8,893 nt of DNA from Gammaproteobacteria bacterium (GCA_003556835.1 PWQG01000162.1:1-8893), one strand, 5' to 3'. Shown: positions 1 to 6,619, numbered from the stretch's first letter. Translations and numbers: made by a program. The notes: a model not told the origin generated them from the letters alone.

Positions 1-792
1 GGTCAGGGCCGCAACTCGGCGCCCGATACCCGCATGGGCAACAAGGCTGTGGTGCGCGCCGCCTTCATCGAAGCACAGGACTACCTGCAGCAATGGCAGG
101 ACTACGAGTCGGCGAATGCCAACGGTGACGAGGATGCCAGCGAACCGACCCGCAATCTTCAGCTCGAAAGCATTGCCGGTGTGCTGACCGGGGAAATCCT
201 GCTGCACAACCATTGTTACCGCGCTGATGAGATGATGCAGCGCCTGGACATCGCGGAGGAATTCGATTTCCACATCACGGCCTTCCATCACGCGGTGGAA
301 GCCTACAAGATCGCTGACCACCTGGCCGCCGCCGGCACCTGCGCCGCCATGTGGTCGGACTGGTGGGGCTTCAAACTGGAAGCCTGGGATGCGGTGCGGG
401 AAAACGTGCCCATGGTGGAAGCGGCCGGCGCCTGCGCCATCCTGCACTCCGACTCGGCCGATGATATCCAGCGCCTGAACCAGGAAGCCGCCAAGGCCAT
501 GGCAGCCGCCAACCGCGCCGGCATGACGGTCAGCCCCGAACAGGCAATCGGCTGGCTCACACTCAATGCCGCCGAATCCATCGGCGTTGCAGATCAGACC
601 GGCTCACTGGAAGTGGGTAAACGCGCCGACATCGTGCTGTGGGATGGCGATCCGTTCAGCGTCTACACGCGGACGCAGCAGGTCTACATAGACGGTGCCC
701 GTATCTATGACCGCAACGATCCGTCCCGGCAACCACAGCTGGACTTCACCCTGGGCATGAGCCCTGCTGCCATACAGACAGGAGGTCAATGA
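1..792 (+). CDS. Amidohydrolase family protein, C-terminal part (5' end outside window)
   Basis: The reading frame is open from the first base of the window, so this is the C-terminal 263 residues of a longer protein. It belongs to the imidazolonepropionase-like branch of the amidohydrolase superfamily, metal-dependent TIM-barrel hydrolases acting on C-N bonds. Visible signatures, numbered from base 1, are LHNH (H69, H71), an FHHA pair (H96, H97), the LHSDSADD segment with the probable catalytic Asp at 151, and the closing beta-sandwich stretch GKRADIVLWDGDPFSVY. The metal-binding N-terminal strand is not in the window, so competence cannot be judged. The segment EAWDAVRENVPMV and the C-terminal ADIVLWDGDP closely parallel the downstream gene, so the two are paralogs. 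Its TGA overlaps the next start codon, which indicates one operon with translational coupling. The substrate is unknown; dipeptidase-like or cyclic-amide hydrolysis are possibilities only. Confidence 0.85.
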   Translation, partial: GQGRNSAPDTRMGNKAVVRAAFIEAQDYLQQWQDYESANANGDEDASEPTRNLQLESIAGVLTGEILLHNHCYRADEMMQRLDIAEEFDFHITAFHHAVEAYKIADHLAAAGTCAAMWSDWWGFKLEAWDAVRENVPMVEAAGACAILHSDSADDIQRLNQEAAKAMAAANRAGMTVSPEQAIGWLTLNAAESIGVADQTGSLEVGKRADIVLWDGDPFSVYTRTQQVYIDGARIYDRNDPSRQPQLDFTLGMSPAAIQTGGQ

Positions 793-2084
793 TGATTAGC
801 CTGACCAAGCGACTGCTGATCCTGCTCAGCCTGACCCTGTCCACTGCTGCCGTGCAGGCCAATGACATCGCCATCACCGGCGGCACCGTGCACACCATGG
901 GCGAAGCCGGCACGCTGGAGAACGCCACTGTATTGATCCGGGACGGACAGATTGTGGCCGTGGGCAACGATGTGGATGTGCCCGCCGACGCCGAGCGCAT
1001 TGATGCCACGGGAAAAGTGGTGACACCCGGCATTATTGACGCCAACGGGCAGATGGGCCTGGACGAAATATCCGGGGTCGACCAGAGTGTCGACTCGGCC
1101 AACAGCAACCGCCGCTTCACGGCTGCCTTCAATGTGACCGACGCCATCAACCCGCGCTCCATGGTCATCCCGGTCAACCGCATCGAAGGCATCACCCGGG
1201 CGGTTGTCGCTCCCACGCATGGCAGTGGCGGCACCCTGATCGCCGGCCAGGGCGCCATCATCGACCTGATGCATCCAAGTGATTTCATCACGCTCAGCCC
1301 GGCGGCCATGTACGCCAGTCTCGGGGAAACCGGCGCACGGCTCTCCGGTGGCTCGCGGGCTGGCGCCATGCTGGCCCTGCGCGAAGCCCTGCAGGATGCA
1401 CGCGACTTCTCCTCCAACCAGGCCGCTTTCGAGCGCCGTGAACGACGCGACTACGCCCTGGGTCGCCTCGACCTGGAGGCCCTGCAGCCGGTGATTCGTG
1501 GTGAAATGCCACTGGTGCTGGCCGTGCATCGCGCCAGCGACATCCGCAGCGCCCTGCGTCTGGCCAATGACTTTGAGCTGCAGCTGGTGATCAGTGGTGG
1601 CGCCGAAGCCTGGCTGGTCGCCGATGAGTTGGCTGCGGCCAATGTGCCGGTACTGCTCGATCCGCTGCAGAACCTGCCCAACCGCTTCGAAACCCTCGAC
1701 TCCACACTGGAGAATGCCAGCCGCCTGCATGCCGCGGGTGTGCGCTTCGCGTTCAGCAGCGGCGACAGCCACAATGCCCGCAACATCACGCAGGCTGCCG
1801 GCAACGCGGTCGCTCATGGGCTGGAATGGGAAGTGGCCCTGGCGGCCATCACCTCAGCGCCGGCCGACATCTGGGGCATTGCGGATCGAAGCGGCCGGCT
1901 GGAATCGGGGCTGGAGGCCGACCTGCTGATCTGGGATGGTGACCCGCTGGAGGTCACCAGCTATGCCGAACAGGTGTTCATACGGGGCATGAGTGTTCCC
2001 ATGGAAAGCCGTCATACCCTGCTGCGTGACCGCTACATGGATCTGGACGCACTCGACCTGCCGCCGGCGTTCCGGGGCAACTGA
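789..2084 (+). CDS. Secreted amidohydrolase-like protein lacking the HxH metal motif
   Basis: A 431-residue amidohydrolase-superfamily protein (imidazolonepropionase-like). Residues 1-24 form a signal peptide (basic start, LLILLSLTLS core, AVQA before N25), so it should act in the periplasm or outside. Residues 26-80 form the N-terminal beta-sandwich (AITGGTVHTMGEAG, VLIRDGQIVAVG), and VVTPGIIDANGQ enters the barrel. Most relatives have H-x-H after PGxID; here it is N86-G-Q88, so the usual binuclear metal site is incomplete. H247, the GGAEAW segment (270-275) and D326 in SSGDSHNARN remain. The C-terminus has the family closure EADLLIWDGDPLEV. A strong AGGAGG at 780-785 serves ATG 789 (spacing 3) or ATG 792 (spacing 6); the latter is equally plausible and removes one residue. 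Either start overlaps the stop of the upstream paralog. It may be a true enzyme with altered metal binding or a non-catalytic partner of the upstream protein. Confidence 0.88.
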   Translation: MMISLTKRLLILLSLTLSTAAVQANDIAITGGTVHTMGEAGTLENATVLIRDGQIVAVGNDVDVPADAERIDATGKVVTPGIIDANGQMGLDEISGVDQSVDSANSNRRFTAAFNVTDAINPRSMVIPVNRIEGITRAVVAPTHGSGGTLIAGQGAIIDLMHPSDFITLSPAAMYASLGETGARLSGGSRAGAMLALREALQDARDFSSNQAAFERRERRDYALGRLDLEALQPVIRGEMPLVLAVHRASDIRSALRLANDFELQLVISGGAEAWLVADELAAANVPVLLDPLQNLPNRFETLDSTLENASRLHAAGVRFAFSSGDSHNARNITQAAGNAVAHGLEWEVALAAITSAPADIWGIADRSGRLESGLEADLLIWDGDPLEVTSYAEQVFIRGMSVPMESRHTLLRDRYMDLDALDLPPAFRGN

Positions 2085-2129
2085 ACCGCCCTTAGCGGAA
2101 AACCTTCGCGGTCGGAAAGCCCATGGATG

Positions 2130-2172
2130 GGGCACTGCAGCTCGAACGGCGATTCGCCGGGCTGCAGTGCCC
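2130..2172. repeat. 12-bp inverted repeat in convergent gap, possible bidirectional terminator
   Basis: GGGCACTGCAGC at 2130-2141 is exactly complementary to GCTGCAGTGCCC at 2161-2172. A second small dyad, CGGCG-ATT-CGCCG, sits between the arms around 2147-2159. The structure lies between the amidohydrolase stop (2084) and the stop of the minus-strand membrane protein gene (2178), where both transcripts should end. A role as a shared terminator or 3'-end stabiliser is likely by position. Neither strand shows the T-run of a classical intrinsic terminator right after the stem, so termination would have to be Rho-aided or the structure protective. Confidence 0.45.
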
Positions 2173-2177
2173 GGGCT

Positions 2178-2369
2178 TCAAAAGCTGCGAACCGGCTTGG
2201 GCCCGAGCAGCAGCCACAGGATCAGACCGACCAGGGGCAGGAACAGTAACAGCAGGATCCACAGCAGCTTTGCCACAACCCCGGCGGGGCTCTGCGCCAC
2301 CTTGACGATGGCCCAGATGATTATCAACAGCCAGATCAGACCAAGCAGACCAGTGACTTCAATTCCCAT
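2178..2369 (-). CDS. Small PLDc_N-type membrane protein (63 aa)
   Basis: A 63-residue, very hydrophobic protein with two predicted membrane helices, about residues 6-23 (GLLGLIWLLIIIWAIVKV) and 34-55 (KLLWILLLLFLPLVGLIL). It ends in WLLLGPKPVRSF. The pattern of a tryptophan, a proline-glycine kink (LPLVG) and a terminal GPK matches the PLDc_N domain, the membrane anchor found at the N-terminus of cardiolipin synthases and also as stand-alone small proteins. No phospholipase D catalytic HKD motif is present, so it is not an enzyme by itself. The start is supported by GAGG a few bases upstream on the minus strand. It lies 27 bases downstream of the cytochrome gene on the same strand, so the two are probably co-transcribed. 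Its function is unknown; an envelope or stress-related role is only a guess. Confidence 0.8.
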   Translation of the reverse strand: MGIEVTGLLGLIWLLIIIWAIVKVAQSPAGVVAKLLWILLLLFLPLVGLILWLLLGPKPVRSF

Positions 2370-2396
2370 GGGTTTTTCCTCATCTCTTGCTGCTGT

Positions 2397-2882
2397 TTAA
2401 GGGGCAATTTCCGTGTTTCGCAACAAGGGCTGATCATTCATGAAACCGACCCCTTCCGCTTCGTGACAGGCCATGCAGGCGCCACGCGCCACATTAAAGA
2501 GATCCACAACACGCTCGCTATCATTGTCACGCAGGGCTTCGTCCAGATTTTCCCAGGGCGCTCCGAGAAACAACAACTCCGCGTTTTCGGCCCGCGCCGG
2601 GCGCTTTATGCCGCCCCACTCCATGGCCCCGCCCAGCTTGTCCCAGTGATAGGCAGCCAGTTCATGGTTGTCATCCTGAATGGCCTGGTGGGTGCTTTCA
2701 AAGCGGTAACCAACCTCCATCATGGTGCCGGAGTAGCCACCTATGTAATCTTCGATCAAGGCAATCTGTTCATCACGGTCAGTAGCCCCCGTCAACCAGC
2801 CATCACTCTGGGCATGCGCATAGAGGCCGGCCAGCAGGGCCATGACCAGAAAAACCGGCAGTACGCGAAACAGCATTTTCAT
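2397..2882 (-). CDS. Periplasmic monohaem cytochrome c, class II-like (161 aa)
   Basis: A 161-residue exported c-type cytochrome. Residues 1-24 are a signal peptide (MKMLFRVLPVFLVMALLAG core, AHA before Q25). One CxxCH haem site occurs near the C-terminus, C136-M-A-C139-H140, giving covalent haem attachment in the periplasm. The rest of the mature chain (about 35-130) is predicted helical. A long helical domain followed by a late CxxCH resembles class II cytochromes (cytochrome c' or c-556 fold); this is inferred from layout, not alignment. An AGGAG on the minus strand (plus positions 2889-2893) sits six bases before ATG 2882 and fits the signal peptide exactly. A start at 2969 would add 29 residues ahead of the signal peptide and is rejected. 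It is divergent from ald and followed by the small membrane protein gene. Its role may be electron carriage or ligand sensing; no partner is visible. Confidence 0.85.
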   Translation of the reverse strand: MKMLFRVLPVFLVMALLAGLYAHAQSDGWLTGATDRDEQIALIEDYIGGYSGTMMEVGYRFESTHQAIQDDNHELAAYHWDKLGGAMEWGGIKRPARAENAELLFLGAPWENLDEALRDNDSERVVDLFNVARGACMACHEAEGVGFMNDQPLLRNTEIAP

Positions 2883-2888
2883 ACAGTA

Positions 2889-2893
2889 CTCCT
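2889..2893 (-). promoter_or_regulatory. Ribosome binding site fixing the cytochrome c start
   Basis: AGGAG on the minus strand, six bases before the ATG at 2882. It decides between that start and the longer upstream one at 2969, because the signal peptide begins right at 2882. Confidence 0.75.
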
Positions 2894-2911
2894 GATGATC
2901 AAAAACGCTCA

Positions 2912-2923
2912 AGAATGCATTCT
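2912..2923. promoter_or_regulatory. 12-bp perfect palindrome upstream of the cytochrome gene
   Basis: AGAATGCATTCT is a perfect palindrome 30 bases upstream of the cytochrome start codon, in the divergent regulatory gap. Further out, a second dyad GTGTG-ATTGC-CACAC lies at 2942-2956. Either could be an operator for the cytochrome gene or ald. No confident -35/-10 pair was found on the minus strand, so assignment to a regulator is not possible. Confidence 0.25.
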
Positions 2924-2984
2924 GACCGTACCGCAGTTCCAGTGTGATTGCCACACAACTGCCATTCAATGCATGCTAGGCACC

Positions 2985-3075
2985 AGGGAACCTCTGAGCA
3001 ACTCTATAACTACTCTGCGGGAGTCTGGGCTTGGCTGAAGGCCAGAGCGGTTATAGAGTTGCTCAGAGGTTCCCT
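2985..3075. mobile_element. MITE-like palindromic element, 26-bp perfect terminal inverted repeats
   Basis: Positions 2985-3010 and 3050-3075 are perfect inverted repeats of 26 bp (left arm begins AGGGAACCTCTGAGCAAC), separated by 39 bases. After two unpaired bases, CTCTG (3013-3017) pairs with CAGAG (3043-3047). Such long perfect arms around a short non-coding core, in an intergenic gap, fit a miniature inverted-repeat element. The GGGAACCTCTGNGCAA end recalls terminal repeats of some IS5-family elements, from memory only. No clear target duplication flanks it (CACC on the left, AACA on the right), so transposition is not proven. The right arm ends six bases before the ald ribosome binding site, so any ald message started upstream carries the hairpin in its leader. 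Alternatives are a strong regulatory hairpin or a dispersed chromosomal palindrome. Confidence 0.6.
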
Positions 3076-3080
3076 AACAG

Positions 3081-3085
3081 AGGAG
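3081..3085 (+). promoter_or_regulatory. Ribosome binding site fixing the ald start
   Basis: AGGAG six bases before ATG 3092. It selects this start over an in-frame upstream one at 2948, whose extra 48 residues would be translated through the palindromic element and match nothing in alanine dehydrogenases. Confidence 0.85.
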
Positions 3086-3091
3086 CAAGCT

Positions 3092-4183
3092 ATGCATATT
3101 GGCATCCCCAAAGAAGTGAAGCTGGAAGAGCACCGCGTCAGCATGCCGCCGTTGGCGGTGGCCGAACTGGTTTCCCACGGCCACCCTGTCTCGATCCAGT
3201 CCGGCGCAGGAAAAGGCGCCGGGTTCAACGATGAGGCATACAAAAGGGCCGGCGCCAGCCTAGTCGCGGATGCCAAAGCCGTTTTTGCAGAAGCCGAACT
3301 GATCGTCAAGGTGAAAGAACCGCAGCCGGATGAATACGCGCTGCTACGGCCGGAGCACACCCTGTTCACCTACCTGCATCTGGCCGCTGATCGCGAATTG
3401 ACCAGGGCACTGCGTGACAGCGGTGCCCGATGCATTGCCTACGAGACCATAACCGATGATCAGGGCGGGCTGCCATTGCTCACTCCCATGTCACAGATCG
3501 CGGGCCGGCTGGCGGTGCAGGCCGGGGCCACGCACCTGGAAAAGCCCAGGGGCGGCCGTGGCGTCCTGCTGAGCGGCGCTACCGGTGTGCCCTCGGCACG
3601 GGTGGTCATCATCGGCGGTGGAGTGGTCGGCCGCAATGCCTGCCATATCGCCATGGGCATGGGTGCCGATGTCTGTGTCATTGACCGGTCTTTGCCACAA
3701 CTGGACCGGTTGGAACGTGAGTTCGGCAACAATCTCACCACCGTCTACGCCTCACGTGAAAACACGACCGAACAGCTCCTGCAGGCGGACCTGGTGATCG
3801 GTGCCGTGCTGATCCCGGGACGCAGCGCGGAGCGCATCATCACCGCCGAACACGTGCGCAATATGCGCGACGGCGCGGTTATTGTCGACGTCGCCATAGA
3901 CCAGGGCGGCTGTTGTGAGCATGCCCGGCCCACCACCCATGCCGATCCCACCTTCATTGTCGACGGCGTGGTGCATTACTGCGTGGCCAATATGCCAGGC
4001 GCCGTCCCGGCCACCGCATCCGCCGCGCTCGCCAATGCCACCCTGCCCTTCATCCTGCAACTGGCGGACGAGGGCGTGGAACAGGCGCTGGACAGTAACC
4101 CGCACCTGCAAAACGGTCTGAATATTGCCAACGGGAAGATCCAGCATCCGGAGGTGGCGCACAGCTTACCGGAGCTGACCTGA
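3092..4183 (+). CDS. ald: Alanine dehydrogenase
   Basis: An NAD-dependent L-alanine dehydrogenase (363 residues; the family is usually about 370), which reversibly converts alanine to pyruvate, ammonia and NADH in the cytosol. The start MHIGIPKEVK is the typical family N-terminus. Family catalytic residues fall at the numbering known for characterised homologs: R15 and K75 (VKVKEP) for substrate carboxylate and carbonyl, H96 in FTYLHLA, S134 in TPMSQIAGR, and D270 in VDVAIDQGG. The Rossmann domain shows IIGGGVVG (173-180) and D198, which selects NAD over NADP. Other signatures are DLVIGAVLIPG (233-243) and HYCVANMPGAVP (295-306). No key residue is missing and the enzyme should be active. It stands alone on this strand, with divergent cytochrome upstream and the signalling gene 139 bases downstream. 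Expression may be shaped by the hairpin directly in front of its ribosome binding site. Confidence 0.96.
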   Translation: MHIGIPKEVKLEEHRVSMPPLAVAELVSHGHPVSIQSGAGKGAGFNDEAYKRAGASLVADAKAVFAEAELIVKVKEPQPDEYALLRPEHTLFTYLHLAADRELTRALRDSGARCIAYETITDDQGGLPLLTPMSQIAGRLAVQAGATHLEKPRGGRGVLLSGATGVPSARVVIIGGGVVGRNACHIAMGMGADVCVIDRSLPQLDRLEREFGNNLTTVYASRENTTEQLLQADLVIGAVLIPGRSAERIITAEHVRNMRDGAVIVDVAIDQGGCCEHARPTTHADPTFIVDGVVHYCVANMPGAVPATASAALANATLPFILQLADEGVEQALDSNPHLQNGLNIANGKIQHPEVAHSLPELT

Positions 4184-4275
4184 ACCCGACCACAGTTTTA
4201 CTGGAAGCACGTTGATCTGAAACAAAAAAACCGGACGTTCTTTGCAGGTCATGTTACCCTGCAGCAATATTGGGC

Positions 4276-4288
4276 GTCCGGGCCGGAC
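4276..4288. promoter_or_regulatory. Small perfect dyad in leader of the c-di-GMP signalling gene
   Basis: GTCCGG-G-CCGGAC is a perfect 6-bp dyad with one central base, 34 bases before the chosen start at 4323. A further CCGGACG copy lies at 4231-4237, and GCAGG-N9-CCTGC at 4244-4262 can also pair. Together these give the 139-base gap after ald several competing stems. Possible operator or leader structure; no T-run makes any of them an intrinsic terminator of ald. Confidence 0.25.
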
Positions 4289-4322
4289 TCGAGCTGGCAA
4301 CGGAAGGATGGTAGAACTCTGT

Positions 4323-6491
4323 ATGTACAATGATCGCATCCTCATCCTGGATGATGAAGAGCTCACCGGCCAGACCATCAAGAGCATCGCGGAATTCTCC
4401 GGGCTGCAGGCACGGCACACAACCCAACCCCGGGAATTCTTCGAACTTGTCGCCAGCTGGCAGCCCGGCCACATCGCGCTCGACCTTGTGATGCCACAGA
4501 TGGATGGGGTCGAAGTCATGGTTGAATTGGCGCGACTCAACTGCCAGGCACGCATCATCCTGACCAGCGGAGTGGGCAATCGCATACTTGATGCCGCCGC
4601 CCGCTCGGCCTCCGAGCACGGACTGCGCATTGCCGGCATATTGGCCAAACCCTTTTCACCGCCCCGCCTGCGCGAACTCCTGTCCGATACACCGGACACC
4701 GATCCGGAATACCTGGTGGAGAACGGGGAGCCGCTGGCCGGCCGCAACCAGGAACTCAACGCCGAGGCGTTGCAGCTCGGCATCGAACGAAACGAATTCT
4801 TCCTGGTGTACCAACCCAAGGTGGACTGCAACACCTCTCTGATCAGCGGCTTCGAAGCGCTGATGCGCTGGCAACATCCCAGCCGGGGCGTGGTCCGCCC
4901 GGAGCGCTTCATCCCACTGGCCGAACGCCATGGCCTGATCGACCGGCTGACCGAACACGCCATGGATGAGGGTCTGCGCTGGCTGACTGCACTGCCCGAG
5001 CAAATCAATCGTCACTCGGATGATCCGCATTTCCGCAAACGGGCAGCAGACCTGACCCTGGCCATCAACATTTCTGCCGCATCCCTGGACAATCAACCCC
5101 TGTTTGAACGGCTCGGACGAATCTGCGAACGGCATGGCGTCAATCCCTCGCGCATCATTTTCGAACTGACCGAAACCAGCGCCATGGAAGACCCCGTTGC
5201 CTCCCTGGACATCCTCACACGACTTCGCATGAAAGGCTTCCAACTCTCGATTGATGACTTCGGCACAGGCTACTCATCCATGCTGCAACTGGCCCGCCTG
5301 CCGTTCTCCGAAATCAAGGTCGACAAGTCCTTTGTCATGACCGCTACTGAATCACCGGAATCGCGCACCGTGATCAAGTCCATCATCGAACTCGGACACG
5401 GTCTCGGCCTGAGCACCACGGCCGAGGGTATCGAAAATGCGGAAACCATGGAGTACCTGCGAGACGTCGGCTGTGATCTCGCCCAGGGCTATCACATCGC
5501 CCGTCCCATGCCCAGCGAACAGGTGGCAGAATGGTTACTCGACCGCAGCCGCAATGACGAAGAGTCCCGCATCAGCGTGTTGCGCGCACTCAACCTGCTG
5601 GACACTCCGAACGACCCCCGTTTTGATCGCGTGACACGGCTGGCCCAGCGCCTGTTCGATGTGCCTATCACCCTGTTTTCCCTGATCGATGTCGAACGGC
5701 AATGGTTCAAGTCGGCACAGGGCCTGGAGGTGAAAGAAACGCCACGCTCAGCCTCTTTCTGCAGCGAAGCTCTCAACCACGAAGGCCCCATGGTCATCCG
5801 CGATGCCAGCAAAGATGCACAGTATTCGGACAACCCACTGGTCACCGGATTCCCGCATATCCGTTTCTATGCCGGAAGCGTGGTGCGTGCGCGCAGCAGC
5901 GCGCGGCTTGGAACACTCTGCCTGATCGACAACCAACCCCGGGACATCAGTGACAAGGAACTCACTCTGCTCGAAGGGCTGCGCGATCAGCTTGAATATG
6001 AAGTGCTGGCGGACCCCGCTGCGGCCAACGACCCCCAGACCGGCCTGCTCAACCGGCACGGCTTCGAGGTGCGGGCGCAGCAACTGTTGCAGCTGTGTCA
6101 CGCACACGGCCTGGAGGCCACCCTGCTGTTCCTGGACCTGGATGAATTTCGCGCGTTCAATCAGCGGGTAGGCCCAGCAGCTGGAGACGCGTTTCTGGAA
6201 AAGTTCAGCCGCCTGTTCCGCACCACTTTGCGCAAAGCCGATCTGCTGAGTCGTTTCGGCAATGACGAATTCACTGCCCTGTTCATCGCCCGGGATCAGG
6301 CCACAATACGGCACGCAATCGAGGCGCTTGCCACCACCATGCAGCAAACCGGGGAACACCTGGAATATGGCCTGGATTATTCACTCGGGAGCAGTGAGCT
6401 GGATCACGGACATCCAGATAATCTGCAGCAGATGCTGGCCCGGGCAGATCAGGCGATGTTTCACAAGCGGCGGAACGTCTCGAACCTCTGA
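4323..6491 (+). CDS. Response regulator with EAL, GAF and degenerate GGDEF domains (REC-EAL-GAF-GGDEF)
   Basis: A 722-residue cytoplasmic c-di-GMP signalling protein. The receiver domain (1-122) has acidic D10/D11, phospho-acceptor D54 in ALDLVMPQMDG, T81 and K109, so it should accept phosphate; no histidine kinase is nearby. The EAL domain (about 140-405) keeps E178 (FEALMRW), N249, E281 in ELTET, D311/D312 (DDFGTGYSS), K332, E368 in AEGIE and Q388, so c-di-GMP hydrolysis is expected. GAF is at 412-565 (LLDTPNDPRFDRV, RQWFKSAQGL, ETPRSASFC). The C-terminal GGDEF domain (568-722) reads GNDEF at 646-650, with NQ for ND and GP for GH, so synthesis is doubtful; RxxD (R637-D640) at the I-site position could bind c-di-GMP. 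ATG 4323 is chosen because the receiver fold starts there. ATG 4308, ATG 4251 and TTG 4242 are in frame and possible; the ribosome binding site (GGAAGG, 4302-4307) is ambiguous. Confidence 0.92.
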   Translation: MYNDRILILDDEELTGQTIKSIAEFSGLQARHTTQPREFFELVASWQPGHIALDLVMPQMDGVEVMVELARLNCQARIILTSGVGNRILDAAARSASEHGLRIAGILAKPFSPPRLRELLSDTPDTDPEYLVENGEPLAGRNQELNAEALQLGIERNEFFLVYQPKVDCNTSLISGFEALMRWQHPSRGVVRPERFIPLAERHGLIDRLTEHAMDEGLRWLTALPEQINRHSDDPHFRKRAADLTLAINISAASLDNQPLFERLGRICERHGVNPSRIIFELTETSAMEDPVASLDILTRLRMKGFQLSIDDFGTGYSSMLQLARLPFSEIKVDKSFVMTATESPESRTVIKSIIELGHGLGLSTTAEGIENAETMEYLRDVGCDLAQGYHIARPMPSEQVAEWLLDRSRNDEESRISVLRALNLLDTPNDPRFDRVTRLAQRLFDVPITLFSLIDVERQWFKSAQGLEVKETPRSASFCSEALNHEGPMVIRDASKDAQYSDNPLVTGFPHIRFYAGSVVRARSSARLGTLCLIDNQPRDISDKELTLLEGLRDQLEYEVLADPAAANDPQTGLLNRHGFEVRAQQLLQLCHAHGLEATLLFLDLDEFRAFNQRVGPAAGDAFLEKFSRLFRTTLRKADLLSRFGNDEFTALFIARDQATIRHAIEALATTMQQTGEHLEYGLDYSLGSSELDHGHPDNLQQMLARADQAMFHKRRNVSNL

Positions 6492-6536
6492 CGGACAACG
6501 ATCGAGCCTTCACATTCCTGTCCCCATCCGCAACAA

Positions 6537-6550
6537 TTGATCCAGATCAA
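6537..6550 (+). promoter_or_regulatory. FNR/Anr-type box upstream of ccoN
   Basis: TTGAT-CCAG-ATCAA is a perfect match to the FNR/Anr consensus TTGAT-N4-ATCAA. FNR-type regulators carry an oxygen-labile iron-sulfur cluster and bind when oxygen is low. The centre at 6543.5 lies 41.5 bases before about 6585, the start expected from the -10 at 6572-6577, which is the classical class II activator geometry. Activation of the cbb3 operon by this route is well established in other proteobacteria. Confidence 0.85.
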
Positions 6551-6571
6551 TATTGAACCCACCCACAGAAG

Positions 6572-6577
6572 TAACAT
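6572..6577 (+). promoter_or_regulatory. Probable -10 element of the ccoN promoter
   Basis: TAACAT matches four of six bases of TATAAT and lies at the distance from the FNR box expected for a class II promoter lacking a good -35. TACGAT at 6577-6582 is an alternative. The predicted transcript has a leader of about 97 bases. Confidence 0.45.
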
Positions 6578-6619
6578 ACGATTGCTTCTGCGGCACAGCA
6601 ATAAAATAACATCCCGCCC

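Noticed and set aside
786..1817. A 343-codon open frame on the minus strand opposite the second amidohydrolase
   Set aside because: Antisense to a clear coding gene with a signal peptide and a strong ribosome binding site; the minus product shows no domain.
2889..2902. FNR half-site TTGAT on the minus strand near the cytochrome start
   Set aside because: Only one half-site is present, and it overlaps the ribosome binding site, the wrong place for an activator box.
2943..2957. CRP-like site TGTGA-N6-CACAA
   Set aside because: The second half fits the TCACA half-site poorly; the sequence is better described as a GTGTG/CACAC dyad with no assigned regulator.
2883..2969. Longer start for the cytochrome gene at 2969
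   Set aside because: It would put 29 residues before an evident signal peptide, and the AGGAG is placed for the start at 2882.
2948..3091. N-terminal extension of alanine dehydrogenase by 48 residues
   Set aside because: The extension runs through the inverted-repeat element, matches nothing in the family, and the AGGAG at 3081-3085 serves ATG 3092, where the canonical N-terminus begins.
4243..4271. Sigma-70 promoter TTGCAG with CAATAT before the signalling gene
   Set aside because: Each box matches only three of six consensus bases, so it is not better than background.
6482..6491. A second copy of GAACCTCTGA, the end of the inverted-repeat element, at the end of the signalling gene
   Set aside because: The match stops after 10 bases and overlaps the coding end; no second arm is present, so it is most likely chance.
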